Shown here: one piece after another, positions 47,501 to 56,629 of the stretch
Layout of the letters: the number at the start of each line of letters is the position of its first letter
Position numbering within the stretch: the stretch's first letter is position 1
Origin: an uncultured bacterium
GTDB lineage: Bacteria > Bacillota > Clostridia > Oscillospirales > Oscillospiraceae
Assembly: GCA_946548895.1 (NCBI GenBank)
Contig: CAMNQF010000001.1
Coordinates: 141,024 to 205,023 of the forward strand
DNA: 64,000 bases
Direction: 5' to 3'
Notes under the pieces: model-generated
What the model saw: the letters and a program-made list of their open reading frames with translations, nothing else
Told to the model about the DNA's origin: nothing
Database searches by the model: none
Translations under genes and position numbers: made by a program

Positions 47501-48809
47501 AGCCACGATTGCCGTTGTCAAAACGGACGGGGAAACACAATCCCCGCTTTCCGGCGTGTCCTTCCTGCTGTATCAATGGGACAGCGGCAGCGAAACGCGA
47601 GGCCTGCCCTTCGCCAAGGGGCAAACGGACGCCAATGGAAAGCTGTCGTTCAAGGTAAAACCCAACGCGGTCTATGAGTTAGTGGAAACTGAGAGCGTCC
47701 CCGGTTACGGCAGCGATTTCAAATGGGCAAGCCTTCCAGACAGTGTGAGGGAAACGGACAGCGGCCTCTTGATTACAGCGGGCGCGGCAAAATCAGAGCT
47801 GAAGCTGGAGCTGACAAACGATGCCGATACCACCGACATTGTATTCCGGCTGGTCAATGAATCCGGCATCCCGATGGCGGGCGCGAGCGTGAAGATATTC
47901 GCGTTTGACCCCGCAGGAGAAACGAACCCGGTTCCGGCCAAGGAGGCAACCGTTTCCCCCGATGGGACAGTCAGGTTCCCGGGGATCCGCCGCGGAGCAA
48001 AATACTATATCCAGCGCCCTGATGGCGGAATTATGCCCATAGACGTTCCCGTCCAGGCAAATGACGAGCCAAAGGTGACTCTGCCGGACGGCACAACGGC
48101 AACGCTTAACGCGGACTATCGGGCAACCGGCGCCATGCCGGCGGAGCAACAGTGGGAATTAACGGTCAAGAAAGTAATCAGCGGCGGCGAAACCCCTCTG
48201 CCTGGGGCGGCGATTGGATTGTACGCGGACGCAGCCTGTCAGGCATTGATTAAAACAGCGGTCAGCGGACCGAATGGAATCATCACTTTTTCGGGTTTGA
48301 TAGAGGATCAAAGCTACTGGCTAAAAGAAACGGCGGCGCCAAACGGGTATCGGTTAAACTCTAACAGCTATGAGGGAACGGAAGAAACTCCCGCCGTAAC
48401 CATCGAAAATACTCCATTGCCAGTGAATCCCGGTAGGCCCGGCGATGGGGGGAACCCTGCTGATCCGAGCAGACCCGGTGATCCGGGCGATACGGAGAAT
48501 TCGGGCGATACGGAGAATTCGGGCGATACGGAGAATTCGGGCGATACGGAGAAACCGGGCGATGCGGAGGATCCGAACAATGCGAATGATTCGGGCAGCT
48601 CCGATCATTCCGGCCATCCTGATAGCCCTGGCGAACCCAGCGCACCCGCAAGCCCTGGCGGTGGAGGGGCCTCCACAGGCGGCCCTGACATCCCGCAAAC
48701 GGGCGACAATACCCAATTTTTGATCGTTGTGACGCTGTTTTCAGGCATTTCGCTGGCGGCGGTGATGCTATACCAATTTTTGGAGTCAAGAAGGCGTGAA
48801 AAAAAGTAA
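44583..48809 (+). CDS. Sortase-anchored adhesin with isopeptide/Cna-B-type domains and a Gly-Asp-rich stalk
   Basis: Signal peptide, DUF11/adhesin-like repeats, Cna-B/SpaA-like ATIAVVKTDGETQSPLSGVSFLLY and LTVKKVISGGETPLPGAAIGLYAD, C-terminal IPQTGD + TM + RRREKK. Confidence 0.92.
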   Translation: MGMFYRRSRGGKRLQRESKSERNSGVRLAALLLCLSMLTGLLPTLAQAAGDMEKLSGIVTFDSITLHDAGSSAAIANGALIEKDRQLMLRYTYTITEDQCKQIAADTRYYLEVSPHLVLTHLESGSPLTIETDSGQVQFGKIYADGSSAWVIFDAKEGGAGTVLSEYGELNDAYFYLNCNRAGDVPADESPIDGNSNLYAIKVENRDILQFGYAENESVAAKAQISKDGSLMGRTITWSIDYTPWQNPAGNDPVDLSTPFELRDTIDSSLHSFVGGSVTIGGAPVAAVASRGDLKGGEDAYVIVETPEDGGNTTLTFGGTKFNAGQATQGNPAAPLNITYQTAINDDLLLPGGAADKIVTNTAYLFAGKEGLFSRLNISGGTTVTIPQPIWLTKTGKTTRNPGNGSTTNWEVTFQPNGFSFTADNSLTLSDQLPTGSTLVADSLEVNGTKTAAVAGANNGFTVSPITTDNQAVTITYQTHVPEEMYDSGTSLGSNAAWFIFDYNGSSYSTPRATTPIGSGDGSGTPGTATLVKTNGGYKAATRTIDWTVKINPHQAYLRGGTFTDDLSAVGPRCAKGHDSGLELAGGVDGIAIKIDGSDPSEDEKALVKLDYEYNTRVLTIEVGEIGAKIITLTYTTKVCDPCIFANNSANVTLTNEISGDMGIGKDTAGTRPVSASSAAVAGATVLTKKAPVYDYASGTMKWTAEVDAAGLPMAGVVLTDELPEGLTYVENSLQIAPEIQGASASVKGQTLTIHLGALTGLTAVTFDTEVDPEALGFSGDGPVVVENTIQMNGEADGAEFAEVSHRVQQNFSNHGLVKSSAVDNRQELIQYEVLINPYHLALPENPSLVDTLDRRLQLDTDTLRFYQATLGGTTAASGQRPDYEKIGDGQPLEITGFDPDENSFTVRLPISAGSRDAYVLTYTADLIDHQAGSYGNSVRFEGGSVLLGGSKNNSASVGGGGGGGGGGVAARRATIAVVKTDGETQSPLSGVSFLLYQWDSGSETRGLPFAKGQTDANGKLSFKVKPNAVYELVETESVPGYGSDFKWASLPDSVRETDSGLLITAGAAKSELKLELTNDADTTDIVFRLVNESGIPMAGASVKIFAFDPAGETNPVPAKEATVSPDGTVRFPGIRRGAKYYIQRPDGGIMPIDVPVQANDEPKVTLPDGTTATLNADYRATGAMPAEQQWELTVKKVISGGETPLPGAAIGLYADAACQALIKTAVSGPNGIITFSGLIEDQSYWLKETAAPNGYRLNSNSYEGTEETPAVTIENTPLPVNPGRPGDGGNPADPSRPGDPGDTENSGDTENSGDTENSGDTEKPGDAEDPNNANDSGSSDHSGHPDSPGEPSAPASPGGGGASTGGPDIPQTGDNTQFLIVVTLFSGISLAAVMLYQFLESRRREKK
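48486..48557 (+). repeat. 18-bp tandem repeat encoding GDTENS in the adhesin stalk
   Basis: ggcgatacggagaattcg repeated three times plus a degenerate fourth copy. Confidence 0.9.
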
Positions 48810-48950
48810 TGCGCTCCCCGCTGTTGCTCTTTGCCCCGGCTGTTTTTATCCGTTTCGGTACGGCGCCGGCAATATGGGCACTGACTTTTCCGGCCCGCAT
48901 CGGGGGGCGCAGTCAGCGGCTCCAGGAAAAACTGCATTTGGATCGTAAGC

Positions 48951-48990
48951 TTACGCAGCCCTCGGATTTTTGTATCCGAGGGCTGCGTAA
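48951..48990. terminator. Perfect 17-bp-arm hairpin between convergent surface-protein genes
   Basis: ttacgcagccctcggat-ttttgt-atccgagggctgcgtaa. Confidence 0.6.
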
Positions 48991-49147
48991 ACGTTATGGC
49001 CACCGGCTATATGGCCAGGCAGCGTCTCAGGAAAAGAACGGCCCTGCCCGCTCCAAACAATTGACAAACCATTTGTTCGGATTAGGCAGGGCCGGCCGTT
49101 TAAAACGTGAGCCTTACTAGACGCGAACCTGATTCAGCGCCCTTCTA

Positions 49148-52100
49148 TCAGGTGTTTTCAATGAAGTTCTTCAGCATTTGCGCCGCTTCGGCACGGGTCG
49201 CAGTCCCTCCGGGGGTAAGCTGGCCGCTGCCATTGCCGTTCAAAATTCCGTTCTCCACGGCCCAGCACAGCGCCTCCTGGGCGTAGCTGCTGATCTGGTC
49301 CGCGTCCGTGAAGGCCGCCAGATCGCGGCCATTCGCCTTGGGGCTTCCCACGTACCGCCAGAGCATCACCACAAACTGCTCCCGCGTCACGCTGTCGTTG
49401 GGGCCGAACTGGCCGTCCCCATAGCCGTTTACGATGCCGTTCTCCGCGGCCCAGGCGACGCTGTCCGCATACCAGGCATCACCGCTGACATCGTGATACA
49501 CATCTGTCAGCGCCTGGTCCGGCTGGCCCTCCAGCCGGTACAGCACGGTGGCCACCATTGCGCGGCTTGTGGTCTGGTCTGGGCTGAACGTCGTTTCGCT
49601 GGTACCGTTGAACAGTTCGCGGGCGCTGGCGAAAGTCACAGCCTCAGCCGCCCAGCTTGTGGACGGCACGTCGGAAAACGTCTTGCTGTTGTCCACGATC
49701 TCTACCGTGGCGGAGCCGTTCAGCGGAGCGTTCAGCTTGCCGTCTTTTACCACGCTGCGCTGGAGGACCTCGCGGGTGCCGTCGTCATTGACCAGCACCG
49801 CCACGGTGCCGGGGCCGGCGTCCTCCGCCGGGACGGTGAGCGTCACGCCGCCAGGTACGTCCGCCACGGTTTCGCCCCCCGCCGTCAGGGTCAGCGCCAC
49901 CGCGCCGTCCACCTGCTCGGTGACTACGTTCACCGTGCCGCCCGCGCGGCTCAGGGTGTTCAGCGCCTCATGGGGGATGGTCGCGTCGGCGACAGGGGTG
50001 GAGACGGTGAGCGCCGCGTTCGTCTGGCTCTGGATCTGGCTCACTGTGGAGGCCGGGATGGACACCTGGGTTTTGGTCACGTCGCTGGTGATTTCCGGCT
50101 TGATGACAATTGTCTCGCTCTGGTTCCTGACCGCCTCCCTCACCAGCTGATTTCCGTCCGAGGCGCTCAGGACAGTGTTTGCCGTGCCGTTCTGGATGGT
50201 CGTCCGCGTCGGGGTGCCGTTTGTCTCCGCGGGCGGCGTGCTGTCTGTGGCTGTGCCGCCGCCGCCGCTTCCGCTTCCGCCGCCGGTGCCGCCGCCGCTG
50301 GCAGCGGAGACCGCCGCGACCTGAATCGTGACTGTGTTGTAGTTGGCGGCATCCTGCGGCGTGAAGACCACGTCATACGATTTCCCGGCTTCGGCCGTAA
50401 TGCCGCCATCCGCCCAGGCGAAGGCTCCCGGCACATCTGTGGCGCCGCCGTTCAGCTTAATTTCACTCAGCGGCTGTCCCGCGGCGCCGGACGCCGTGGG
50501 CGCCGTATTGACGCTCGGGTTTGCCTTTGCGATCTGTACTGTAATCTCCGCGGCGGCGATGCCGGTGTAATTCACGCTGTCCGCCACCCTGTACCAGACG
50601 GTGTACGTGCCAGCGGCGGTGCCGGTGGGGATTTGATCGGAATACGCGCCGTTCTGGCTCGTGCTGTACTCGATTGTGCCGATACCGCCAACCGTGCTGC
50701 CGCCGGTGACAAGGGCTTGCGCGCCGCCGGTGTACGTCAGGCCGGGGTCCGCCGGCTTGGCGTCCAGCTTCGCGTCCACCTTGTAAATGGCCGCCGTCGC
50801 GCTGTCGGGCCAGGTGATGAGGTAATTTCCATTTTTGCCGTCCGGGTTTTTGGACGTGATGGTTACCTGCTTGTTTGTACCGGCATCGGCCGTCGCAAAT
50901 TGGCCGTCCACCGTGAGCGGGATCGTATCCGTACCCACCAGGTCGCCGCTCTTCCAAACGGCGCTCAGTGTCGCGGCGGTGGTTCCGTCATAGGGCTTAT
51001 CCTGGGCTGTCACCACCGGGGTCACGGGCTTCGGGTTCGCGACGAAGGGTACGCTGGCCGTGTTGGATTTGCCGTAGCCGTCCGCCCCCTCCTTGTACGC
51101 CTCCACGGTGAATCCGCCTGTGCCCGTTACGGTCACGACGCCATTTTGGTCGATGGAAGCAATGCCGCTCTCCGCAACGCTCCACCGAATCGCGCCGCCG
51201 CCGGAGCCGCCCATGGCGCTCAGGCGGAAGGTATCGCCGTAGTGGACGTCAGTTGGAATGCTGGTGACGATGCTCAGGGGGTTCTGGCTGGCCGCCACGA
51301 TCTCAAAGGTCCCGGTGACGGGGGGATCGAACTGGTAGTTGCCGCCTGGGTTGTCCTTGACGGTAACGGTGTACGTGCCCACCGCGATCCGGGGCGCGGG
51401 CAGCTCCACGGTATATTCGCCCTCCGGGATAATGCGGTTTGCGCCGTCCCGGACCACGACGGCGGGGGTCTTTTCCGTGCCGTCATACGGGAAGGTGTTC
51501 TGCGTGCACAGGACGGTGGGCGTATCCGTGTTCACGGAAATGGTCACATTCTCCACCTTCGCGGGGGCGCTGTCCTTGTGGTTCTCGTCCCCGGCGACCA
51601 CCTTGTACCATACGGTGTAGCTGCCGGCGTCCACAGCGGTGGGCAGGCTGTAGCTGTAGCTGCCGCCATCCAGAGAATAGGCCAGCTCTCCGCCCTCCGC
51701 CGTGCCGGGGGTGACCAGGGTCAACGGACTGCCGTTGTAAGTCAGAGGACCTGTGGCCGCCTTCGGCGCTTCTGTCACACTTGCAGCCTTCGGGGTGATG
51801 GACGCCTTAGTCGTAGAGGGCCAACCGCTGACGTCGTATTTTTCCTTGACGCCGTCGGAAACCGTCAGGCCGGTAATGATAACCGTCTTGTTTTCCCCGG
51901 CATCAGCGTCCATGAAATGCCCCGCTGCGGTGACGCCGTCGGCGGGAATGACGTCGCCGGCGACCAGACCGCTGAGGGTGACGGTCAACGCGGCGTCTGT
52001 GCCGCCGTCATAGGGCTTATTCGCCGCCGTTACAACTGCGGTGACCGGCTTCGGGTTGACGTAGAAGGTCCACGTGTCGCTGACGCCGCTTTCAGCGGCC

Positions 52101-55100
52101 GTGACGGTGACGCTGCCCGACTTCTTGGCCGTCACCACGCCGCTGCCGTCGATGGCGGCGACGTCCGGGTCACTGCTGCTCCACGCCACCGCGCCGCTGC
52201 CGGAGCCGCCGGCGGCGCCCAGACGGATGGTATCGCCATAGTAGACGGTGTCCCGCTTGCCGGTGATGGTCAGGGCGGGCAGGTCCGCGCCGGTAATTTG
52301 GAAGTGGGCCGTCGCTGTAAAGCTGTAGTTCCCTCCTTTGCTGGTGATGATAACGGTGGCCTCGCCCACCGCTACGTTGTCGCTGTAGGCCACCGTGTAC
52401 TCGCTGGCCGGGATCACATTGCCGCTCTTGTTGTCGGTCACGGTGACGGTGGGCTTGTGTTCGCCGCCGGTGTAGCTGAAGCTGCCGGAGGACAACGTGA
52501 CGGTCAGGTCGTCCGCGCTCAGGGTATTCGTTATGATCTCCGCGGGGATTGCAATGACGTCGCTGTCCTCGTGCTTGGAGTCGCCCTGTACCTTGGCCAA
52601 AACAGTGTACTTGCCCACATCCGCCTTGGTGGGGATCGTGGCGAAATACGACACGCCGTCCAGGGAATAGAACGGAATCCCGCCCGTGGCCGTGCCCGCG
52701 TTGACCAGCTCCTGGGCCGTGCCGTTGTAGGTCAGCCCCGTTTTCGCCGTGGGGGGCGTGGTAAATTTTGCCTGAGGCTTTACGATCTCAAAGGTCGCTT
52801 GGGTGCTGAACTGGTAGTTGCTGTTGTCCTTGTTCCAAATCAGAACAGTCGCGGTACCCACGTTGGTGTTATTGCTGTAAAACACGTTTACGTCAGATGT
52901 CATAAACGTTTTACCCTCTATGGATACCCATACATCGGGCTTTATTGCTCCACCGGTATACACAGCTGGATTCTCCGCCAAGAGCAATGTAACTGTTGGG
53001 GTGACCAGCTTCTTCTGGATCGTCACATACACCACCCGCGGGGCGGTGTCGGCGGCCCCGTTCTCACCCTTGACCTTGTAGTAGACGGAATAGCTGCCCG
53101 CGTTGACGCCCATGGGGATCGTGGGGGCAAAATCAGCGGCGTCCCCCGTCAGGGAATACTCCACGTGGCCATTGACCGCGGCGCCGTCCGTCACAAGCTC
53201 CTGGGGATTTCCGTTGTAGGTCAGGTTCTTCGCCTGCGGCGCGACGGTTATGGCGGCGGCCCCCGCCTTGATGGTAAAGGTCCTGCTGCCGCTGACGGTG
53301 TAGTTGCCGCCGGGGTTGTCGCTGATGATGACGGTGGCGTTGGTTCCCACCTCTACGTTGTTGCTGTAGCTCACCGTGTACTCGCTGGCCGGAATCACGG
53401 TGGAGCCGTCCTTGACCACCGCGTCGGGCTTCTTCGGCGTGCCGTCGTAGTCAAAGGCCTCGCGGGACAGCTCAATTGTGGGGTTGGTCACCGATTTCGG
53501 CTTGATGGTCACATCCACCCTGACCGCGGGGCTGTCCTTGTAATTCCCGCTGGCCTGGGCCTTGTACCAGATGGTGTACGTACCCGCGTTGGCCGCCTTG
53601 GGGACGCTCAACGTGAAATAGCTGCCGTCCCGGGAGTACGCCAGGGTCCCGTTGGCCGCCGTGACGCCGCCGCCCACCAGGTCCTGCTCACTGCCGTTGT
53701 AGGTCAGCTCGGTGGCTGTCGAGCCCGACACGCTGGCGGCCTTCGGGGTGATGGACGCCGTGGCGGTGGCGGGGAGCTTAATGTCGTACTTGTCGCTGAG
53801 AGGGAGAACGGCGCTGGATTTGAGATGAATCGTCACCTGCTTGCTGTCTCCGGCGTCGGCGGTGTTAAACTGCCCGGCCAGCATAGAGTCAAGCGCGATG
53901 GTGTCGCCGTTCAGCAGGTCGCCGTCCTTCCAGGTGACGGCCAGCTCCGCCGCGTCGCTGCCGTCAAACTCCTTGTCCTTGGCGGTCACAATGGGGGAGA
54001 CCGGCCTCTTTTCCGCGCTGAACGACCAGCTGACCGAGACCGCGCCGTAGTTGCCGTCCGCCTCCTTTGTGGCGGTGATGGTGGCCGCGCCCGACTTCAG
54101 GACCTTGACCAGGCCGTTTTGGCCGATGGTGGCAACGGCGGTGTCGCTGCTGGCCCAGGTCACGGCCCCCGTCCCGGAGCCGCCGGTTGTGCTGAGGGTA
54201 AAGCTGTCGCCGTATCGGATTTCGCCGGGCTGGCCCACGATGGACAGCGGGTTCTGGCCCATCATGAGGATGGTGAATTCCGCGCTTTTCGCGGTGATCT
54301 CGTAGTTTCCGCCCGCCACGTCGCCGATGGTGACCATGTGCTTCACGGCAGCCGACGAGGCGGTTTTCCAGTCCGTGCCGCCGTAATTGACGGTGTACTC
54401 CTCCGCCGGGATCACGCGGTGGTTCGTGTCCTTCACCGTGACCGACGGCTTGTGGACCGCGCCGTCATACGAGGCGCTGGGGGGCGTGAACTCAATGATG
54501 GGGCCGGCCACCTCCTGCGGGGCGATGTTTACCGAATTGTCCAGCGTTTTGCCCACCGTGTCCTTGTGGTTGCCGTCGCCCTTCACCCGGTACCAGACCT
54601 CGTAATCCCCCGCGCCTGTGCCGGTGGGGAGGCTGGCGGAGTAGGTCAGGCCGTCCAGGGAGTACTCCATGGCGCCTCCCGTGGCGGAGCCCGCGTTGAC
54701 CAGCGCCTGGGGATTGCCGGTGTACGCCAGCCCGGTTTTTCCCTCGGGAGCGGTTACATCCGTTACCTCCGCCTTGAAAATGGACGCGGTGGTTATGTCG
54801 GGGTAGGTGATGAGGTAGTTCTCATGATTCCCCGTACTGCCGCTGAAGTCCGGACTGGTGCTGTCGACCATCACCTTCTTGTCCGTTCCGGCGTTGGGGT
54901 CCTCAAAGCGGCCCGCCAGCGTGATGGTGATGTTGTCGCCGCCCACCAGGTCGCCGCTCCGCAGCCTGGCGGTCACCGTAGTGGTCGCGGGGGTAACGCC
55001 GTCATAGTCTTTCGACGCCGCCGTCACAACGGCGGTCACCGGCTTCTTCTCCGCGAAGAAGGACCAGGCGGCGGTCTGGTTGGCATAGCCGTCTTTCTTG

Positions 55101-56629
55101 CTGGTGGCCGTCACCGTCACAGAGCCCACGCCCTTGATGGTGAGCAGCCCGGTATCGGCGCCGATCTCCGCAATTGCGGAACCGCCAACGCTCCACTCTA
55201 CCGTCCCGTTTCCGCCGGTGGTTCCCAGCTGGATGGTGTCGCCGTAGTAGACCCGCTCCCGGGCGCCGGTGATGGTCAGGGGCGTCTGGTCCGCCGGGGT
55301 GATGGTAAAGGTGGCGGTGTTCTTGCCGTCTGTGGTATCGAAGGTGTAATTCCCGCCGCTGACTTCGGTGATGGTCAGGGTGTACGTGCCCACGTTGAGC
55401 AGCTCGGTCACGGCGTTGCCGCTGGCGTCCTGGTATGCCGTCTTGTATTCGCTGCCGTCAATCAGCAGGCCGTTGTCGTCCCGGACGGTGACCGTGGGCG
55501 CCTGCTTCTCTCCGTTGTACGTCACCGACGGCGGCGCCACCCGGATGGTGGGAGTGTCTACGGCGTTGACGGTGATGGTGGCGGCCACCGGTTGCGGTTG
55601 GGTGTCCTCGTGGTTGCCGTCGCCCTGGACCTTGTACCAGACGGTGTAAGGGCCCACCGCCTTCCCGGTGGGGATGGCCGGAGCATACTCGCCGTTCTGG
55701 GCCAGAGAATAGACCATCGTTCCGCCGGACGCGCTGCCCGCCTCGGCCAGCGCCTGCTCGGTGTTGTTGTAAGGCAGGTTTTCCAGGCCATTGGGCGCCG
55801 TCACCACCGACGCGGCGCCCTTTGTGATTGTAAAGGTCCCCGTGCCGTTGACGATGTAGTTGCCGCCGTTGGCGTTGGTGATGATGACCTCCGCCGTGCC
55901 GGCGTTGACGTTGTTCTGGTAAGACAGGGTGTACTCGGTGCTCGGAATGGCGGTGCTGCCGTCGTTCACCTCAACCGCGCCGTCCGCCGGGATCTGCGGA
56001 TTGCCGTCATAGGTATAGCTGCCGGACACCGTGACCTTCGGGCTGACGACCTCCTTCGGCTTGATGGTCACACTGACCGAGCCCACCGTGGGATCGTCTG
56101 CATGGTTGCCGTCGCCTACCACCTTGTAGGTTACCGTATAGGTCCCTGCCGCCGTTGCTTTGGGAATATCTTTGCCATAGCCGCCGCCGTCCACCGCGTA
56201 CTCGATGTGGCCGCCCTCGGCGGTGCCTATGGTCACCAGCTCCTGCGGCTGCCCGGTGTAGGTCAGGTCCCTGGCCTGGGGGGAGCCGGTCAGCTGCGCG
56301 CCGCCCTTGCGGATCTCAAATGTGACGCTGCCGCTGACATCGTAGTTTCCGCCCTCGCCGCTGGCGATAGTGACGGTGGCCGTACCCACGTTCTTGTTGC
56401 CGCCGTAGCTCACCGCGTACTCAACCGCCGGAACCACCGCCGTGCCGTCGCTGATGGTGACGGCGGGCCGCTTCTCAGTGCCGTCAAAGGTATAGAAATA
56501 CCCCTTGGCGTCCTGCTGCAAGTCGCTGCCGGACAGCGTGACATTGGTCACGCCCGCCGTCAGCTGCTTCCGGGTGATGGCCACCTGAACCGCCTGCGGC
56601 TCGGAGTCGCGGTGGTTGGCGTCCCCCAT
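49148..56629 (-). CDS. Giant repetitive surface protein, C-terminal part with MBG/YDG/Ig-like repeats and three SLH domains
   Basis: Repeated motifs such as LTYNGxxQELV..AGTYTVWYKVxGDxNH; SLH triplet FSDVPSTSWAAEAVTFA, YHDVSGDAWYADSVAWAAENGIVNGYGDGQFGPNDSVTREQ, AFTDADQISSYAQEALCWAVENGILNG. Confidence 0.9.
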   Translation of the reverse strand: MGDANHRDSEPQAVQVAITRKQLTAGVTNVTLSGSDLQQDAKGYFYTFDGTEKRPAVTISDGTAVVPAVEYAVSYGGNKNVGTATVTIASGEGGNYDVSGSVTFEIRKGGAQLTGSPQARDLTYTGQPQELVTIGTAEGGHIEYAVDGGGYGKDIPKATAAGTYTVTYKVVGDGNHADDPTVGSVSVTIKPKEVVSPKVTVSGSYTYDGNPQIPADGAVEVNDGSTAIPSTEYTLSYQNNVNAGTAEVIITNANGGNYIVNGTGTFTITKGAASVVTAPNGLENLPYNNTEQALAEAGSASGGTMVYSLAQNGEYAPAIPTGKAVGPYTVWYKVQGDGNHEDTQPQPVAATITVNAVDTPTIRVAPPSVTYNGEKQAPTVTVRDDNGLLIDGSEYKTAYQDASGNAVTELLNVGTYTLTITEVSGGNYTFDTTDGKNTATFTITPADQTPLTITGARERVYYGDTIQLGTTGGNGTVEWSVGGSAIAEIGADTGLLTIKGVGSVTVTATSKKDGYANQTAAWSFFAEKKPVTAVVTAASKDYDGVTPATTTVTARLRSGDLVGGDNITITLAGRFEDPNAGTDKKVMVDSTSPDFSGSTGNHENYLITYPDITTASIFKAEVTDVTAPEGKTGLAYTGNPQALVNAGSATGGAMEYSLDGLTYSASLPTGTGAGDYEVWYRVKGDGNHKDTVGKTLDNSVNIAPQEVAGPIIEFTPPSASYDGAVHKPSVTVKDTNHRVIPAEEYTVNYGGTDWKTASSAAVKHMVTIGDVAGGNYEITAKSAEFTILMMGQNPLSIVGQPGEIRYGDSFTLSTTGGSGTGAVTWASSDTAVATIGQNGLVKVLKSGAATITATKEADGNYGAVSVSWSFSAEKRPVSPIVTAKDKEFDGSDAAELAVTWKDGDLLNGDTIALDSMLAGQFNTADAGDSKQVTIHLKSSAVLPLSDKYDIKLPATATASITPKAASVSGSTATELTYNGSEQDLVGGGVTAANGTLAYSRDGSYFTLSVPKAANAGTYTIWYKAQASGNYKDSPAVRVDVTIKPKSVTNPTIELSREAFDYDGTPKKPDAVVKDGSTVIPASEYTVSYSNNVEVGTNATVIISDNPGGNYTVSGSRTFTIKAGAAAITVAPQAKNLTYNGNPQELVTDGAAVNGHVEYSLTGDAADFAPTIPMGVNAGSYSVYYKVKGENGAADTAPRVVYVTIQKKLVTPTVTLLLAENPAVYTGGAIKPDVWVSIEGKTFMTSDVNVFYSNNTNVGTATVLIWNKDNSNYQFSTQATFEIVKPQAKFTTPPTAKTGLTYNGTAQELVNAGTATGGIPFYSLDGVSYFATIPTKADVGKYTVLAKVQGDSKHEDSDVIAIPAEIITNTLSADDLTVTLSSGSFSYTGGEHKPTVTVTDNKSGNVIPASEYTVAYSDNVAVGEATVIITSKGGNYSFTATAHFQITGADLPALTITGKRDTVYYGDTIRLGAAGGSGSGAVAWSSSDPDVAAIDGSGVVTAKKSGSVTVTAAESGVSDTWTFYVNPKPVTAVVTAANKPYDGGTDAALTVTLSGLVAGDVIPADGVTAAGHFMDADAGENKTVIITGLTVSDGVKEKYDVSGWPSTTKASITPKAASVTEAPKAATGPLTYNGSPLTLVTPGTAEGGELAYSLDGGSYSYSLPTAVDAGSYTVWYKVVAGDENHKDSAPAKVENVTISVNTDTPTVLCTQNTFPYDGTEKTPAVVVRDGANRIIPEGEYTVELPAPRIAVGTYTVTVKDNPGGNYQFDPPVTGTFEIVAASQNPLSIVTSIPTDVHYGDTFRLSAMGGSGGGAIRWSVAESGIASIDQNGVVTVTGTGGFTVEAYKEGADGYGKSNTASVPFVANPKPVTPVVTAQDKPYDGTTAATLSAVWKSGDLVGTDTIPLTVDGQFATADAGTNKQVTITSKNPDGKNGNYLITWPDSATAAIYKVDAKLDAKPADPGLTYTGGAQALVTGGSTVGGIGTIEYSTSQNGAYSDQIPTGTAAGTYTVWYRVADSVNYTGIAAAEITVQIAKANPSVNTAPTASGAAGQPLSEIKLNGGATDVPGAFAWADGGITAEAGKSYDVVFTPQDAANYNTVTIQVAAVSAASGGGTGGGSGSGGGGTATDSTPPAETNGTPTRTTIQNGTANTVLSASDGNQLVREAVRNQSETIVIKPEITSDVTKTQVSIPASTVSQIQSQTNAALTVSTPVADATIPHEALNTLSRAGGTVNVVTEQVDGAVALTLTAGGETVADVPGGVTLTVPAEDAGPGTVAVLVNDDGTREVLQRSVVKDGKLNAPLNGSATVEIVDNSKTFSDVPSTSWAAEAVTFASARELFNGTSETTFSPDQTTSRAMVATVLYRLEGQPDQALTDVYHDVSGDAWYADSVAWAAENGIVNGYGDGQFGPNDSVTREQFVVMLWRYVGSPKANGRDLAAFTDADQISSYAQEALCWAVENGILNGNGSGQLTPGGTATRAEAAQMLKNFIENT

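Noticed and set aside
48486-48557. Short tandem repeats considered as a CRISPR-like array
   Set aside because: Contiguous in-frame 18-bp repeats without spacers, encoding GDTENS in the adhesin stalk.
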